Notes: generated by a model from the letters alone, not told the origin. Positions 50,978 through 60,342 are shown, numbered from the stretch's first letter. The stretch: 64,000 nucleotides of DNA from Candidatus Rubrimentiphilum sp. (GCA_035710515.1 DASTDE010000004.1:693508-757507); one strand, 5' to 3'. Made by a program: numbers and translations.

Positions 50978-52534
50978 ATGAAACACCTTGTAGCCTTCCT
51001 TTTATTCTTCGCGCTTGCCGGATCGATGGTTCCGGCCGCGGCGCCTCCTCCGCGCGCTTCGCAGACGCAAGCCTCACCGGCTCCCCCGCCCGACTCGAGC
51101 GACGGCGAAACGGCCGATTCGGTGACGCAGCATACGACCGTCATCGGCGGTCAGCCGATCGCGTACACGGCGCGAGCGGGCACGATTACGGTGCGCAACG
51201 ACAAGGACGTGCCGACCGCGCGCATTTTCTACACGGCCTACACGATCGACGGCGCGGATCCCGGATCGCGGCCGATCACCTTCCTTTATAATGGTGGGCC
51301 GGGCAGCTCGACGATGTGGCTGCGCATGGGCTCGCTCGGACCGGTGCGCGTGCTGACTTCCGACGGTTCGGCCTCGGGGCCGCCGCCGTACCACATTGCG
51401 AACAACTCGTATAGTCTGCTCGACAAGAGCGACTTGGTCTTCATCGACATGCCCGACAGCGGATTCGGCCGCATCATCGGCGCCGGCAGTCCGAAAATGT
51501 TCTTCGGCGTGGACCAAGACGTTGCAGCCTTCGACCAATTCATCCAGCGCTACATCACCAAGTTCGGCCGCTGGAACTCGCCCAAGTTTCTCTTCGGTGA
51601 AAGTTACGGCACGACGCGCTCCGCGGCGCTCGCGAGTTCGCTGCAAGGTCACGGCATCGCGCTCAACGGCGTGGTGCTGCTCTCGTCGATCCTCAACTTC
51701 GGATTGGATTTCGGCAACGGCGATCCGGTGGCGGGCGGCGACTGGGCGTACGTTCTGTACCTTCCCACCGAAGCTGCCGCCGCATGGTACCACGGAAAGA
51801 TCCGCAACAAGCCGGCCGATCTCGCAACGTTTCTGCAGCCGGTCGAGCAGTTTGCCATGGGCGAGTATCTCGACGCGCTGTATAAAGGCGGAACGCTGAG
51901 CGCATCCGAGCGCAACGACGTCGTTCACAAGTTGAGTATGTATCTCGGCGTTTCCGAGCAGTACGTGCGCGAAAGCAATTTGCGCGTGCCGTACTATCGC
52001 TTCGAGCAGCAGCTCTTGCGTTCGCAAGGCATCATCGTCGGGCGCTTGGACGCGCGTTACCAAACCTATGCGCTCGACCGCGCCGGCGACGAGGGCCCGG
52101 CCTGGGATCCAACGGACGCCGGAATCGATGCGCCGTTTACAACGGCGATCAATCAGTACTTACGCAACGATCTGAAATACGACACGTCGCTGCAGTACCG
52201 TCCCAACATCTACGGGATCATCTATGGCAACGGCAACTCGTGGGACTTCACGCACAACCGCCGCGAGCCGCCCAACGTCGCGCCGGACCTCGCCTCAACG
52301 ATGACGCAGAATCCCAGCCTGAAAGTCTTTTCGGCCAACGGCTACTACGATTTTGCGACGCCGTATTTCGCAACCGTCTATACACTGCGGCACCTCAGCA
52401 TCGCGCCCGCACTGCAGAACAACATCTCGTTCGGTTTCTACCAAGCCGGACACATGGTCTATCTGAACGATAACGCACTCGCCCAATTCAAAGGCGATCT
52501 CGCCCGCTGGTACGACAGCGCGCTCGGACGCTGA
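50978..52534 (+). CDS. Secreted S10 serine carboxypeptidase, copy 1
   Basis: A 518-residue exported peptidase. Signal peptide about 1-22, Pro/Ser-rich segment to about 48, then the alpha/beta-hydrolase core. The catalytic Ser is in FGESYGTT near 206; the Asp in NGYYDFATP near 454; the His in QAGHMVY near 490; the substrate-binding NGGPGSSTMW near 106. It removes C-terminal residues from peptides, probably in the periplasm or outside. A close paralogue follows with a four-base gap. Confidence 0.9.
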   Translation: MKHLVAFLLFFALAGSMVPAAAPPPRASQTQASPAPPPDSSDGETADSVTQHTTVIGGQPIAYTARAGTITVRNDKDVPTARIFYTAYTIDGADPGSRPITFLYNGGPGSSTMWLRMGSLGPVRVLTSDGSASGPPPYHIANNSYSLLDKSDLVFIDMPDSGFGRIIGAGSPKMFFGVDQDVAAFDQFIQRYITKFGRWNSPKFLFGESYGTTRSAALASSLQGHGIALNGVVLLSSILNFGLDFGNGDPVAGGDWAYVLYLPTEAAAAWYHGKIRNKPADLATFLQPVEQFAMGEYLDALYKGGTLSASERNDVVHKLSMYLGVSEQYVRESNLRVPYYRFEQQLLRSQGIIVGRLDARYQTYALDRAGDEGPAWDPTDAGIDAPFTTAINQYLRNDLKYDTSLQYRPNIYGIIYGNGNSWDFTHNRREPPNVAPDLASTMTQNPSLKVFSANGYYDFATPYFATVYTLRHLSIAPALQNNISFGFYQAGHMVYLNDNALAQFKGDLARWYDSALGR

Positions 52535-52538
52535 GGAC

Positions 52539-54062
52539 ATGATGAAAAACTTGCTCGCCATCATTACCGCCGTCAGCGTGCTCGCGACGCTCGGGGCAAC
52601 ACCGCCGCCCAAACCGTACGTTCCCGCCCCGCCGCGCGATGCGGTCTCGCATCACGTTGCGCACGTGGCCGGACAAACGATTCCCTACACCGCGCGCGCG
52701 GGGACGATCACGTTGCGCGACGCGAAAGATCAAATCACGGCGCACATGTTCTATGTCGCCTATACGAAGGACGGAGCCGATCTCAGCCGCAGACCGGTAA
52801 CGTTTTTCTATAATGGCGGGCCGGGAAGCTCGACGATTTGGCTGCACATGGGGTCGTTCTCTCCCGTGCGGGTCGTCACGGCCAACGGCGTAGCGACGGC
52901 TTCCGCGCCGTACGGCCTGAACGAGAATCGCTATACTCTGCTCGACAAGTCGGACCTCGTCTTCATCGATGCGCCGAACACCGGCTACAGCCGCGTCATC
53001 GGCTACGGCGACCCGAAGGACTTCATGGGCGTCGATCAGGACGGGCGCGCGTTCACGCAGTTCGTCCAGCGCTACATCACGCAATTCAATCGCTGGAATT
53101 CGCCGAAGTTTCTCTTCGGCGAAAGCTACGGCACGACGCGCGACGCCGTGCTCGTCAACATGCTGCAAGGCGCGGGTGTGCAGTTCAACGGAGTCGTGCT
53201 GCTCTCGGCAATTCTGAACTTCGGCTTGACGGGCTTAGGCGGCTCCAATCCGATCGCCGGAGGTGACTGGGCATACGTGCTCTACCTTCCGAGCGAAGCG
53301 GCAACGGCGTGGTACCATCACATGGTTCCGAACCGGCCGGCCAGCCTGACGACCTTCTTGCGCGGCGTCGAGGAGTTCGCCGGCAACGAATACATGCACG
53401 GACTGGCCCAAGGCGACCGCATGAGTCCGTCTACGCGGGACGACATCGTGCACAAGCTTCACGCGTACCTCGGCTTGTCCGAAGCCTATATCCGGGACTC
53501 GGATCTACGCGTTCCGTATCCGCGGTTTGAAAAGCAGTTGCTGCGCACCGGCGATCAGATCGTTGGGCGCTTGGATTCACGCTTCAGCAGCTACGGTTTG
53601 GATGCGGCCGCCGATGGTCCCGAATGGGATCCGGCGGACGTTGCGGTTACCGGCGCCTACGTCGGCGCCTTCGGCCGTTACGTGCACGATCAGTTGCATT
53701 TTACAACGAACATGGTCTACCGCCCCACGGCGTACACGCAGCTCGGCGCGCGTTGGGACATGCACCACGTGGGAATCTACGGCGACACGCAAGATCCGCC
53801 CGCGAACGTTGCGCCCGATCTCGCGCAGGCGATGTCGCAGAATCCGCACCTCAAAGTACTGCTTGCGGGCGGTTACTACGACTTCGCGACGCCGTACTTT
53901 GCGGCCGCGTACACGCTCAATCATTTGGGCGTCTCGCCGGCGGTTGCACGGAACATGACGTTCCGGTTCTACCAGTCCGGTCACATGGTGTACTTGAACA
54001 CGCCGTCGCTGGCGCAGTTCAAGGCCGACCTGTCGCGCTGGTACGACTCGGCTACGCGCTAA
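52539..54062 (+). CDS. Secreted S10 serine carboxypeptidase, copy 2
   Basis: A 507-residue tandem paralogue. Signal peptide about 1-22; NGGPGSSTIW, FGESYGTT (about 193), GGYYDFATP (about 446) and SGHMVY (about 481) keep the catalytic set. It lacks the Ser/Pro-rich spacer of copy 1. Two adjacent ATGs (52539, 52542) are possible; the second is better spaced from GAGG. The stop overlaps the stop of the convergent propeller gene. Confidence 0.9.
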   Translation: MMKNLLAIITAVSVLATLGATPPPKPYVPAPPRDAVSHHVAHVAGQTIPYTARAGTITLRDAKDQITAHMFYVAYTKDGADLSRRPVTFFYNGGPGSSTIWLHMGSFSPVRVVTANGVATASAPYGLNENRYTLLDKSDLVFIDAPNTGYSRVIGYGDPKDFMGVDQDGRAFTQFVQRYITQFNRWNSPKFLFGESYGTTRDAVLVNMLQGAGVQFNGVVLLSAILNFGLTGLGGSNPIAGGDWAYVLYLPSEAATAWYHHMVPNRPASLTTFLRGVEEFAGNEYMHGLAQGDRMSPSTRDDIVHKLHAYLGLSEAYIRDSDLRVPYPRFEKQLLRTGDQIVGRLDSRFSSYGLDAAADGPEWDPADVAVTGAYVGAFGRYVHDQLHFTTNMVYRPTAYTQLGARWDMHHVGIYGDTQDPPANVAPDLAQAMSQNPHLKVLLAGGYYDFATPYFAAAYTLNHLGVSPAVARNMTFRFYQSGHMVYLNTPSLAQFKADLSRWYDSATR

Positions 54063-57000
54063 GGATTCGCCAACTCCAGCATATGCAGCGTCCGCAAAGC
54101 GGACGCTGCTTTCTTTTGCAGGATGCGGAGGGTTGCATAGTCTTCAGGATCCGGCCGTGCATCGCCGAGTTCGTTGGCGCCTTCGAGACTTTGGAGCTCG
54201 GCGCCGATGTACCGCAGGCTGTTAAAGTCCTCGGCCGGTTTGCCGACCGAATCGTCGGGAGAATTTTTGGGAGCCATCCCGATGATCGTCTTTAACTGCG
54301 CGAGCTGCGCCGCGGACATCTTTGCGCCGCGTGATTTCAGCAAGGCATCGGCGCGTTTCTGTCCGTCGGCCACGAGCGCGCTCTGCGCTTCGATCGCGCG
54401 CAGGAATTGGTACTGCAAGCGATCGTCGGCGTTGTTCGCCGGATAGAGCGGATTACGCGCGAGCGTCAGGGGTTGCGTGTATGACGTGCCGTTCACGTTC
54501 ATGCGAATCGTGTAGCGGCCCGGCACGGCAAGCGGTCCGGCGCCGCGGCGGCGCGAGGCTCCGGGTTCGCTGTAATGGAGATCCCAAACATAACGGTGCA
54601 AGCCGGGGTCGCTGGACGGCGGCAACTGCGGCTTGATCCAAAATGCGGGAATGTTCAGCGTCTTGGGATCGACGATCGTGGGTTTATCGCTCGACGACCA
54701 CTGGCGCAGAACGCGCCCGGAGGCATCGAGGACTTGCAGCTGCACGGGCGTGTTCGCGTGCCCGATGTAATAGTAAATGCTCGCGCCCGCGGACGGATTG
54801 TCGGCCGTCGGCTCGTCGGGCGGAATCGGCGTGCCTTCGTCGGAGCCCGGCTGCCAGCGGTAGGTCAGCGAGGGCTTGAAGAGATGCGCGCTCGAGTTTT
54901 CGACGGCGGTAGTGAGCTGCCGCAGCGGCGAGGCGTCGTCAAGTATCCAGAAGGCGCGACCGTGCGTCGCGAGCACGATGTCGCTGCCGTTGAAGACGAT
55001 GTCGCGCATCGAAGCCGCCGGCAGATTCAGCTGCAGCGACTGCCAGCTCGATCCGTCGTTAAACGAAACGTAGACCGCGCGTTCGGTGCCGGCATAGAGT
55101 AAGCCGCGGCGTCTTGAATCCTCGCGGACGACGTTGACGGATTCGGCGGCGGGAATGCCGTTCGTGATCGCCGTCCAGTGCGCGCCGAAGTCATGCGTCT
55201 TATAGATGTAGGGATGGTTGTCGTCGAGGCGGTGGCGATCGATCGCGGCATATGCGGTGCCCGCATCGAAATGAGAGGCGTCGATGATGCCCACTTTGCT
55301 CCACGGCGTGAGTTGCGGCGGCGTCACGTTGAGCCAGTGCGTCCCCTCATCGCGCGTGATCCAGATGAATCCGTCATCGGTGCCGGCCCAGATTTGGTGC
55401 GCGCGAACGGGCGAAGGCGCGATCCAGTAGACGACGCCGCGCCGCGGCAGTCCCGTGCTGTCGGCGATAGTCGCCGGATCGAGATTGCCTGGGACGGTCA
55501 GTGTCTTGCGCGTGAGATCCGGACTGATGATCGTCCATGACTTGCCGCTGTTGCCGGATCGAAAGATCTCCTGATGGCTCAGGTAGAGCACGTGCGGATT
55601 CTGCGGAGAGATGGCGATCGGGAGCGTCCAGGTATCGCGCAAAACGCGGTCGGGATAGCGCTCCGTCGGGTCGAGCGAGTCCTGCCAGCCCGTGTCGATG
55701 TCTTCGTAAGTTCCCGTATTGTCGTAGAGGAACGCGGGATGCAGCGGATCGGGGGCGATCGTGCCGCTTTCGCCGCCGGCGTTGATCGGCCGCCAATCCC
55801 GGAAACTGATTCCGCGATGGATCGAGCGGCTGGGCACGGCCATTGCGCCTGAATCCTGTTGCGCGCCGTACACCCAATATGGGTTACGGTTGTCGGTGAT
55901 GACGTGATAAAACTGCCCGGTCGGCTGGTTGTACCAGGAACTCCACGTCTTGGCGCCGTCGATGGAAACGATCACGCCTTGGTCGCTGCCGAGAATCATG
56001 CGGCTCGGATCGTCGGGGTAGATCCAGAGTTGGTGATAGTCGTCGCCGCCCGGCGCGCCCTTGATAGCGGTGAACGATTTGCCGGCGTCGGTCGAACGGT
56101 ACGTTGACGTGTTCATGACGTACACTTCGTCCGCGTTTTTTGGATCCGCGGTTATCTTGCTGAAGTACCAGCCGCGGTTCCAAATGCGCGTCTCGCCGTC
56201 GATCTTGGCCCATGTCGCGCCGCCGTCGTCGGAACGGTAGACGCCGCCCGTCTTGACTTCGTTCGTATCCGCGAGCGTGTAGATCCGGTTATGGTTTGCC
56301 GGAGAAATCGAAATCCCGATGTGCCCGACTTTGCTGGGAAAACCGTTGCCCGTTATTTGCGTCCAGGTCGCGCCGGCGTCGGTGCTCTTGAAAAGTCCGC
56401 TGCCGGGACCGTTGCTGGGCGGATAGACGTTCCACGGCGGGCGGCGTGTCTGCCACAGCGATGCAAAGAGGATGTTGGAGTCGGACGGATCGATCGCGAG
56501 ATCGATCGCACCGGTGTTTTCGTCCTTGTAGAGCACCTTGCTCCACGTCTGGCCGCCGTCGGTTGACTTAAAGACGCCGCGTTCCGCATTCGGGCCATAT
56601 TGATGGCCCAGGGCAGCAACGTAAACTATGTTCGCATCTTTGGGATCGACGACGATCTTGCCGATCTGCCGCGTGTCGGCCAGACCGATGTGCGACCACG
56701 TCTTGCCGCCGTCGGCCGATCGGTACATGCCGTCACCGTGCTGGATATCGGATCGCATGTCGGCTTCGCCGGTTCCGACATAGATTACGTTCGTATCGCT
56801 GGGTGCAACCGCGATCGCCCCGATCGACGCGACCGAAACGCCGTCGAAGATCGGCGTCCACGTCCGCCCGGCGTTAATGCTTTCCCAAACGCCGCCGCCG
56901 ACCGAGCCGAAATAGAACTTCTCGGGCTGCCCGGGCACGCCGGTAACCGCGATGGCGCGCCCTCCGCGGAACGGACCGATGAGCCGCCAGTGAAGGGCGC

Positions 57001-57115
57001 TCAATGCTGAAGCCGGATAGGTTTGGGCCTGCGCCGGGATGGTCAGCGCCTGCGAAGTTACGAACGCGAGCGCGAGGGCGGATGAAAATAATCGTCGCAC
57101 GGATTTGGAGTTCAC
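54059..57115 (-). CDS. VPS10/sortilin-type secreted beta-propeller protein
   Basis: A 1018-residue exported protein with signal peptide ending near IPAQAQ. Many Asp-box repeats follow: SINAGRTW, SADGGKTW, STDGGQTW, STDAGATW, SDDGGATW, STDAGKSF, RDEGTHW and more, building a large (10-bladed VPS10-type) propeller over about 40-700. A C-terminal domain (about 720-1000) has an Ig-like part and a helical tail. Such proteins are often labelled glycosyl hydrolase, but no catalytic residues are assigned; peptide or ligand binding is likely. The GTG at 57115 is used; a GTG 18 bases inside is also possible. Confidence 0.8.
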   Translation of the reverse strand: MNSKSVRRLFSSALALAFVTSQALTIPAQAQTYPASALSALHWRLIGPFRGGRAIAVTGVPGQPEKFYFGSVGGGVWESINAGRTWTPIFDGVSVASIGAIAVAPSDTNVIYVGTGEADMRSDIQHGDGMYRSADGGKTWSHIGLADTRQIGKIVVDPKDANIVYVAALGHQYGPNAERGVFKSTDGGQTWSKVLYKDENTGAIDLAIDPSDSNILFASLWQTRRPPWNVYPPSNGPGSGLFKSTDAGATWTQITGNGFPSKVGHIGISISPANHNRIYTLADTNEVKTGGVYRSDDGGATWAKIDGETRIWNRGWYFSKITADPKNADEVYVMNTSTYRSTDAGKSFTAIKGAPGGDDYHQLWIYPDDPSRMILGSDQGVIVSIDGAKTWSSWYNQPTGQFYHVITDNRNPYWVYGAQQDSGAMAVPSRSIHRGISFRDWRPINAGGESGTIAPDPLHPAFLYDNTGTYEDIDTGWQDSLDPTERYPDRVLRDTWTLPIAISPQNPHVLYLSHQEIFRSGNSGKSWTIISPDLTRKTLTVPGNLDPATIADSTGLPRRGVVYWIAPSPVRAHQIWAGTDDGFIWITRDEGTHWLNVTPPQLTPWSKVGIIDASHFDAGTAYAAIDRHRLDDNHPYIYKTHDFGAHWTAITNGIPAAESVNVVREDSRRRGLLYAGTERAVYVSFNDGSSWQSLQLNLPAASMRDIVFNGSDIVLATHGRAFWILDDASPLRQLTTAVENSSAHLFKPSLTYRWQPGSDEGTPIPPDEPTADNPSAGASIYYYIGHANTPVQLQVLDASGRVLRQWSSSDKPTIVDPKTLNIPAFWIKPQLPPSSDPGLHRYVWDLHYSEPGASRRRGAGPLAVPGRYTIRMNVNGTSYTQPLTLARNPLYPANNADDRLQYQFLRAIEAQSALVADGQKRADALLKSRGAKMSAAQLAQLKTIIGMAPKNSPDDSVGKPAEDFNSLRYIGAELQSLEGANELGDARPDPEDYATLRILQKKAASALRTLHMLELANP

Positions 57116-57176
57116 GGTGCTTCTAGGCGTGCCCTCGTCCGCCGCCGAAGGCCGCGCCGTGCACGTTTTCGCGACG

Positions 57177-57941
57177 ATGCCCGTCTATCTGGGCGCGCTG
57201 ATTTTCGTTGGCGGGTTCGTCCTGCTTGCGGTTGGGACGGGCCTTTTGGCACATCGCTACCTCCCGCAGACCATGCTCGAAGATCACAACGATATCGCCG
57301 GTTTTATGTTTGCCGTCGTCGGTGTGGTGTATGCGGTCGTGCTGGCATTTTTGGCGATTGCGACGTGGCAGCGGTTCGACGCGGCCGAAGTGCGCGTGCA
57401 CGACGAAGCCAGTCAGCTGATCGTCGTGTACCGCCGGGTTGACGCTTTTCCGGCGGCCACGCGGAGTTTACGAATGCAGATCGCCCGCTATGCCGATCTC
57501 GTCGTGAACGACGAATGGCCGAAGATGAACAGCGGCGGCCAAAGCGAGGCAGCTAACGCGCTGATCGAGCGCATCGCCTACGACGTGCGTCATCTGAAGG
57601 TAAAGACTCCCGCCCAGCAAGATCTGCTCACATCGCTGATCGACGGATTGCAAGCCACAATGATGGATCGCGAATTCCGTCTGCTGCTCGGTAACATGGG
57701 CCTAAACGGCTTCTTGTGGACGATCCTGTTCTTAGGGGCCGCGGTGACGATCGCGTTTTCCTATCTGTTCGCATTCCGCAGCGTGAGCGCGCAGGTCGCC
57801 ATGACCGGCATGCTGGCGATGTCACTGGCGCTCGTGCTGTATCTGATCGCGGTTGTGGATTATCCGTTCCGCGGCGACGTGCGCATTCAGGCGACGCCAT
57901 TTATTGAGGCGGCGCAAACGTTTCGCGACGTCGGTCCCTAA
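57177..57941 (+). CDS. DUF4239 membrane protein
   Basis: A 254-residue protein with two hydrophobic segments at the N-terminus (VYLGALIFVGGFVLLAVGTG and AGFMFAVVGVVYAVVLAFLA), a helical soluble middle and two more at the C-terminus, the DUF4239/bestrophin-like layout. Function unknown. The ATG at 57177 is preferred, since upstream residues overlap the leader of the divergent propeller gene. Confidence 0.7.
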   Translation: MPVYLGALIFVGGFVLLAVGTGLLAHRYLPQTMLEDHNDIAGFMFAVVGVVYAVVLAFLAIATWQRFDAAEVRVHDEASQLIVVYRRVDAFPAATRSLRMQIARYADLVVNDEWPKMNSGGQSEAANALIERIAYDVRHLKVKTPAQQDLLTSLIDGLQATMMDREFRLLLGNMGLNGFLWTILFLGAAVTIAFSYLFAFRSVSAQVAMTGMLAMSLALVLYLIAVVDYPFRGDVRIQATPFIEAAQTFRDVGP

Positions 57942-58081
57942 AAGCGGACGAAAACGAGCATCCCGACAAGACCGCTGGCCACAAAGGCTCCTATAAGAAG
58001 CCAGACGCCGAAGCGCAATAGGCGTCCGCGCCGGCGGCGGGCGGACTGAGTTTCGTATTTAATCTTCGGTTTTGGGCTCAC
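57938..58081 (-). CDS. Small 47-residue single-span membrane protein
   Basis: A short protein: basic head (KPKIKYETQSARRRRGR) followed by one hydrophobic segment (LLRFGVWLLIGAFVASGLVG) and FVRF at the end. The GTG start overlaps the rsfS stop (GTGA), and the stop overlaps the DUF4239 stop. The head and helix resemble the N-terminal anchor of a LytR-CpsA-Psr protein, a common neighbour of yqeK and rsfS, so it may be a truncated relic or an unrelated small protein. Confidence 0.5.
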   Translation of the reverse strand: MSPKPKIKYETQSARRRRGRLLRFGVWLLIGAFVASGLVGMLVFVRF

Positions 58082-58419
58082 GAGCTTTGCGCTTGCCGTT
58101 CTGAGGCTTCGGCCCACAAACGTTCGAGATTGTAGAACGTCCGCATCTCGGGCGTGAAGACGTGGACGACGACGTTTCCGAGATCGATTAGAATCCAATT
58201 TCCATCGGCGTAGCCCTCGGTCCGTCCGACATGCATGCCGGCACCTTCGATTTCTTGCGCGATGCTATCCGCAATGGCGCGCGTTTGAATCTTCGAGCGG
58301 CCGGTGACGATCACGAACTTGTCGGCGATGATGGTCTTGCCGGAGATGTCGATCTCCATCAAGTTCTCGCCTTTTTTGTCGAGCGCGGCGGCTCGCACTA
58401 TGTCAAGAATGTCAGCCAG
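58078..58419 (-). CDS. rsfS: Ribosomal silencing factor RsfS
   Basis: A 113-residue RsfS/Iojap protein that binds uL14 and blocks subunit joining. LDKKGENLMEIDISGKTIIA and DFGNVVVHVF-like DLGNVVVHVFTPEMR are family hallmarks, with YNLERLW at the end. A GTG at 58398 leaves only five residues before the DKKGE motif. Seven codons upstream a CTG (58417-58419) has GGAGG six bases ahead and restores the usual N-terminal helix (LADILDIV), so I propose the CTG as start. It overlaps the yqeK stop. Confidence 0.88.
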   Translation of the reverse strand: MADILDIVRAAALDKKGENLMEIDISGKTIIADKFVIVTGRSKIQTRAIADSIAQEIEGAGMHVGRTEGYADGNWILIDLGNVVVHVFTPEMRTFYNLERLWAEASERQAQSS

Positions 58420-58999
58420 TTGTTGCCTCCGTCAGAGTGTCTACGCCGAACGTTTTTAGAGCCGCCGCCGTTTGCGGGGCGAGCGGCAAATGCTTGCTCC
58501 TAAGATACCGCAAAGACGACCGGATCGTTGCGCGCATCGCCTCCGCCAGGTCGCGCTCGGCCAAAGCGGCCAGTTCGGCCTGCTCCGGGAAGTCGCGCCC
58601 CGGCTCGCATCCGTCCGACAGGTAGAGAACGCAATCCAGCGTCGACATCTCACCGTCGGCGAGCGTGTGCTTGGCGATCGCGGAGAGCACCTGCGGATCG
58701 TCCACGCCGAAGTCCGACCGCGCCAGCTCGGCGCTCAACGGCGCATGCAGCACGATCGGATGCGCGCGCTCGAACTCGCTTATCGGCATTCCGCGGCGTT
58801 CAGATTCTTCCAACAGCTTTTCGTTCGAATAGAGGCGCGCCAAATCGTGCAGCATTCCGGCTACTCGCGCTTTGTCCGGATCCGCGCCGTGAATGCGGGC
58901 CAGGTTTTCAGCCATGCGCGCGACCCGCACGCAGTGCTCGTAGCGGTGTTCTTGTCCGATATGCTTGCGAACGCGCTTGCAGAGCTCGGCAAAATTCAC
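58412..58999 (-). CDS. yqeK: YqeK HD-domain hydrolase (Ap4A hydrolase type)
   Basis: A 195-residue HD-superfamily protein. Metal ligands: RYEHCVRVARMAENLA (first His), AGMLHDLARLY (HD), HAPLSAEL, and IAKHTLADGEMS, with YLSDGCEPGRDF after. YqeK enzymes split diadenosine tetraphosphate. It usually sits with nadD and rsfS; here nadD is not seen and a TonB_C-like gene is upstream. Confidence 0.9.
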   Translation of the reverse strand: MNFAELCKRVRKHIGQEHRYEHCVRVARMAENLARIHGADPDKARVAGMLHDLARLYSNEKLLEESERRGMPISEFERAHPIVLHAPLSAELARSDFGVDDPQVLSAIAKHTLADGEMSTLDCVLYLSDGCEPGRDFPEQAELAALAERDLAEAMRATIRSSLRYLRSKHLPLAPQTAAALKTFGVDTLTEATTG

Positions 59000-59020
59000 T
59001 TTCGCGCCATCTTCATAGGC

Positions 59021-59809
59021 CTAACGTTGGAAGTAAACCGACGGCACGGGTTTTCCGTTGAGCGTCGCGGGACGAAACTTCTCATACATCTCGCAATTCG
59101 GGGCGGGGTTTGGGTAACCGTTACCCAAGAATATCGTTGCGGCGGAAGGCACTCCGTCGGAGCGAACTGCGACTCGAACAAAGGCCGTAGGGTCTCGAAA
59201 TTCGTTGCAGGCTTGTCTCCAGACTAATTTTGGTGCCTTATAAACTCTTCCATGGGCCGGTCTTGGCAAAAGCGGTGAGGCCGAAATCATGGTCTTCCGC
59301 GGAATGAGGCCGGTTGTATACAATGCATCCCTCGTTCCCGTGGCGACCTCGATCAGGCCGCCGTCGCCCGCTGGGAAGCCAAAGACAACACCATAATTCG
59401 GCTCGATCGCGTATCCCAAGACGGTTCCAAACATGTTGGCCAATGGAAGCCACTCGTCTCTAAATAGATCGGGGTTTGCGCGATCGTTGGCGTTGATATG
59501 CCCAGACTCATTGAATTGCAACGACCCCGCGACGGGAACGTCGATCAGTTTGTGGTTTTTGCCTGACGCTAATATCTCTATCATTTGCACGACACCGTCG
59601 TCATCTGTCGTCAGGCGTTCGAGCGTGCCATCTTTTTCAGTCCAAGACCAGACGTGACCGATATCGGTATTGACGACCGTCGGCATCTCACTATTTTTCG
59701 GAAACTCAGGACGTCGAACGACGCTGGCGAGGTTTTCGCCGATGGTGACACCCTCTAAGGCCGGCGGTGCGGCGCCCATCACGGTGCCCAGAATGAGGGC
59801 AGCGATCAA
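59021..59809 (-). CDS. Secreted protein with TonB C-terminal-like domain
   Basis: A 262-residue exported protein. The TTG start overlaps the rimI stop (TTGA) and begins a short signal (MIAALILGTVMGAAPP). The middle is of unknown fold. The end resembles a TonB_C domain: AFVRVAVRSDGVPSAATI then FRPATLNGKPVPSVYF. No TonB membrane anchor or Pro-rich rod is present, so it is not a classical energy transducer. Base use looks less GC-rich than its neighbours, suggesting later insertion into the tsaE-rsfS operon. Confidence 0.6.
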   Translation of the reverse strand: MIAALILGTVMGAAPPALEGVTIGENLASVVRRPEFPKNSEMPTVVNTDIGHVWSWTEKDGTLERLTTDDDGVVQMIEILASGKNHKLIDVPVAGSLQFNESGHINANDRANPDLFRDEWLPLANMFGTVLGYAIEPNYGVVFGFPAGDGGLIEVATGTRDALYTTGLIPRKTMISASPLLPRPAHGRVYKAPKLVWRQACNEFRDPTAFVRVAVRSDGVPSAATIFLGNGYPNPAPNCEMYEKFRPATLNGKPVPSVYFQR

Positions 59810-60342
59810 TCGAGGAGTGCCGAGCGGAGCGCACGGAGGCGGTTTCCGTAAATCTCGCTCTTGAGGTTTCCGGCCCACATGACCAGCGCGCTCTCGTTAT
59901 TGTCGCTATAGTAGCCGCGGCGGGTTGACACGGTAGTGAATCCATACTTGCGATACAGCGACTGCGCTATTTCGTTGCTCTCGCGAACTTCGAGCGTCAT
60001 CCACGACGCGCCGCGCGCGATGGCTTCCTCCAGGAGGCGTACCAGCATGATCTCGCCGTACTTACGCCCGCGAAACTCCGGGTCGACGGCGATCGTCGTG
60101 ATGTGCGAGTCCTCGAGAATCACCCAGATGCCGCCGTAAGCCATCAGACGGTCACCGATGCGCCCGATGTAGTAGTGCGCGAGTTTATTGTCGTGCAGTT
60201 CTTGATAGAACGCGTTGGCCGGCCAGCTGGTCGTAAACGATTGCTGTTCGATCCGCAAAACGTCTCGAACGTCGGCCTCCGCCATCGGCGCGACGCTCAT
60301 GCGTTCGCCGCCGGCAGCCGGCGGACGCGGCTCGAGCTTCAC
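59806..60342 (-). CDS. rimI: RimI-type N-acetyltransferase
   Basis: A 178-residue GNAT acetyltransferase. The acetyl-CoA pyrophosphate loop is RGRKYGE within VDPEFRGRKYGEIML; LEVRESNEIAQSLYRKYGF is the conserved C-terminal half. RimI acetylates ribosomal S18 and is typically clustered with tsaB. The GTG start at 60342 overlaps the tsaB stop (GTGA), and the stop overlaps the next TTG. Confidence 0.9.
   Translation of the reverse strand: MKLEPRPPAAGGERMSVAPMAEADVRDVLRIEQQSFTTSWPANAFYQELHDNKLAHYYIGRIGDRLMAYGGIWVILEDSHITTIAVDPEFRGRKYGEIMLVRLLEEAIARGASWMTLEVRESNEIAQSLYRKYGFTTVSTRRGYYSDNNESALVMWAGNLKSEIYGNRLRALRSALLD

Noticed and set aside
51074..52063. 329-codon frame antisense to the first S10 peptidase
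   Set aside because: Shadow frame; the S10 gene has a signal peptide and intact catalytic triad.
54059..57115. Large propeller as a glycoside hydrolase
   Set aside because: That label is common for the family but rests on Asp boxes only; no catalytic acid or base can be identified.
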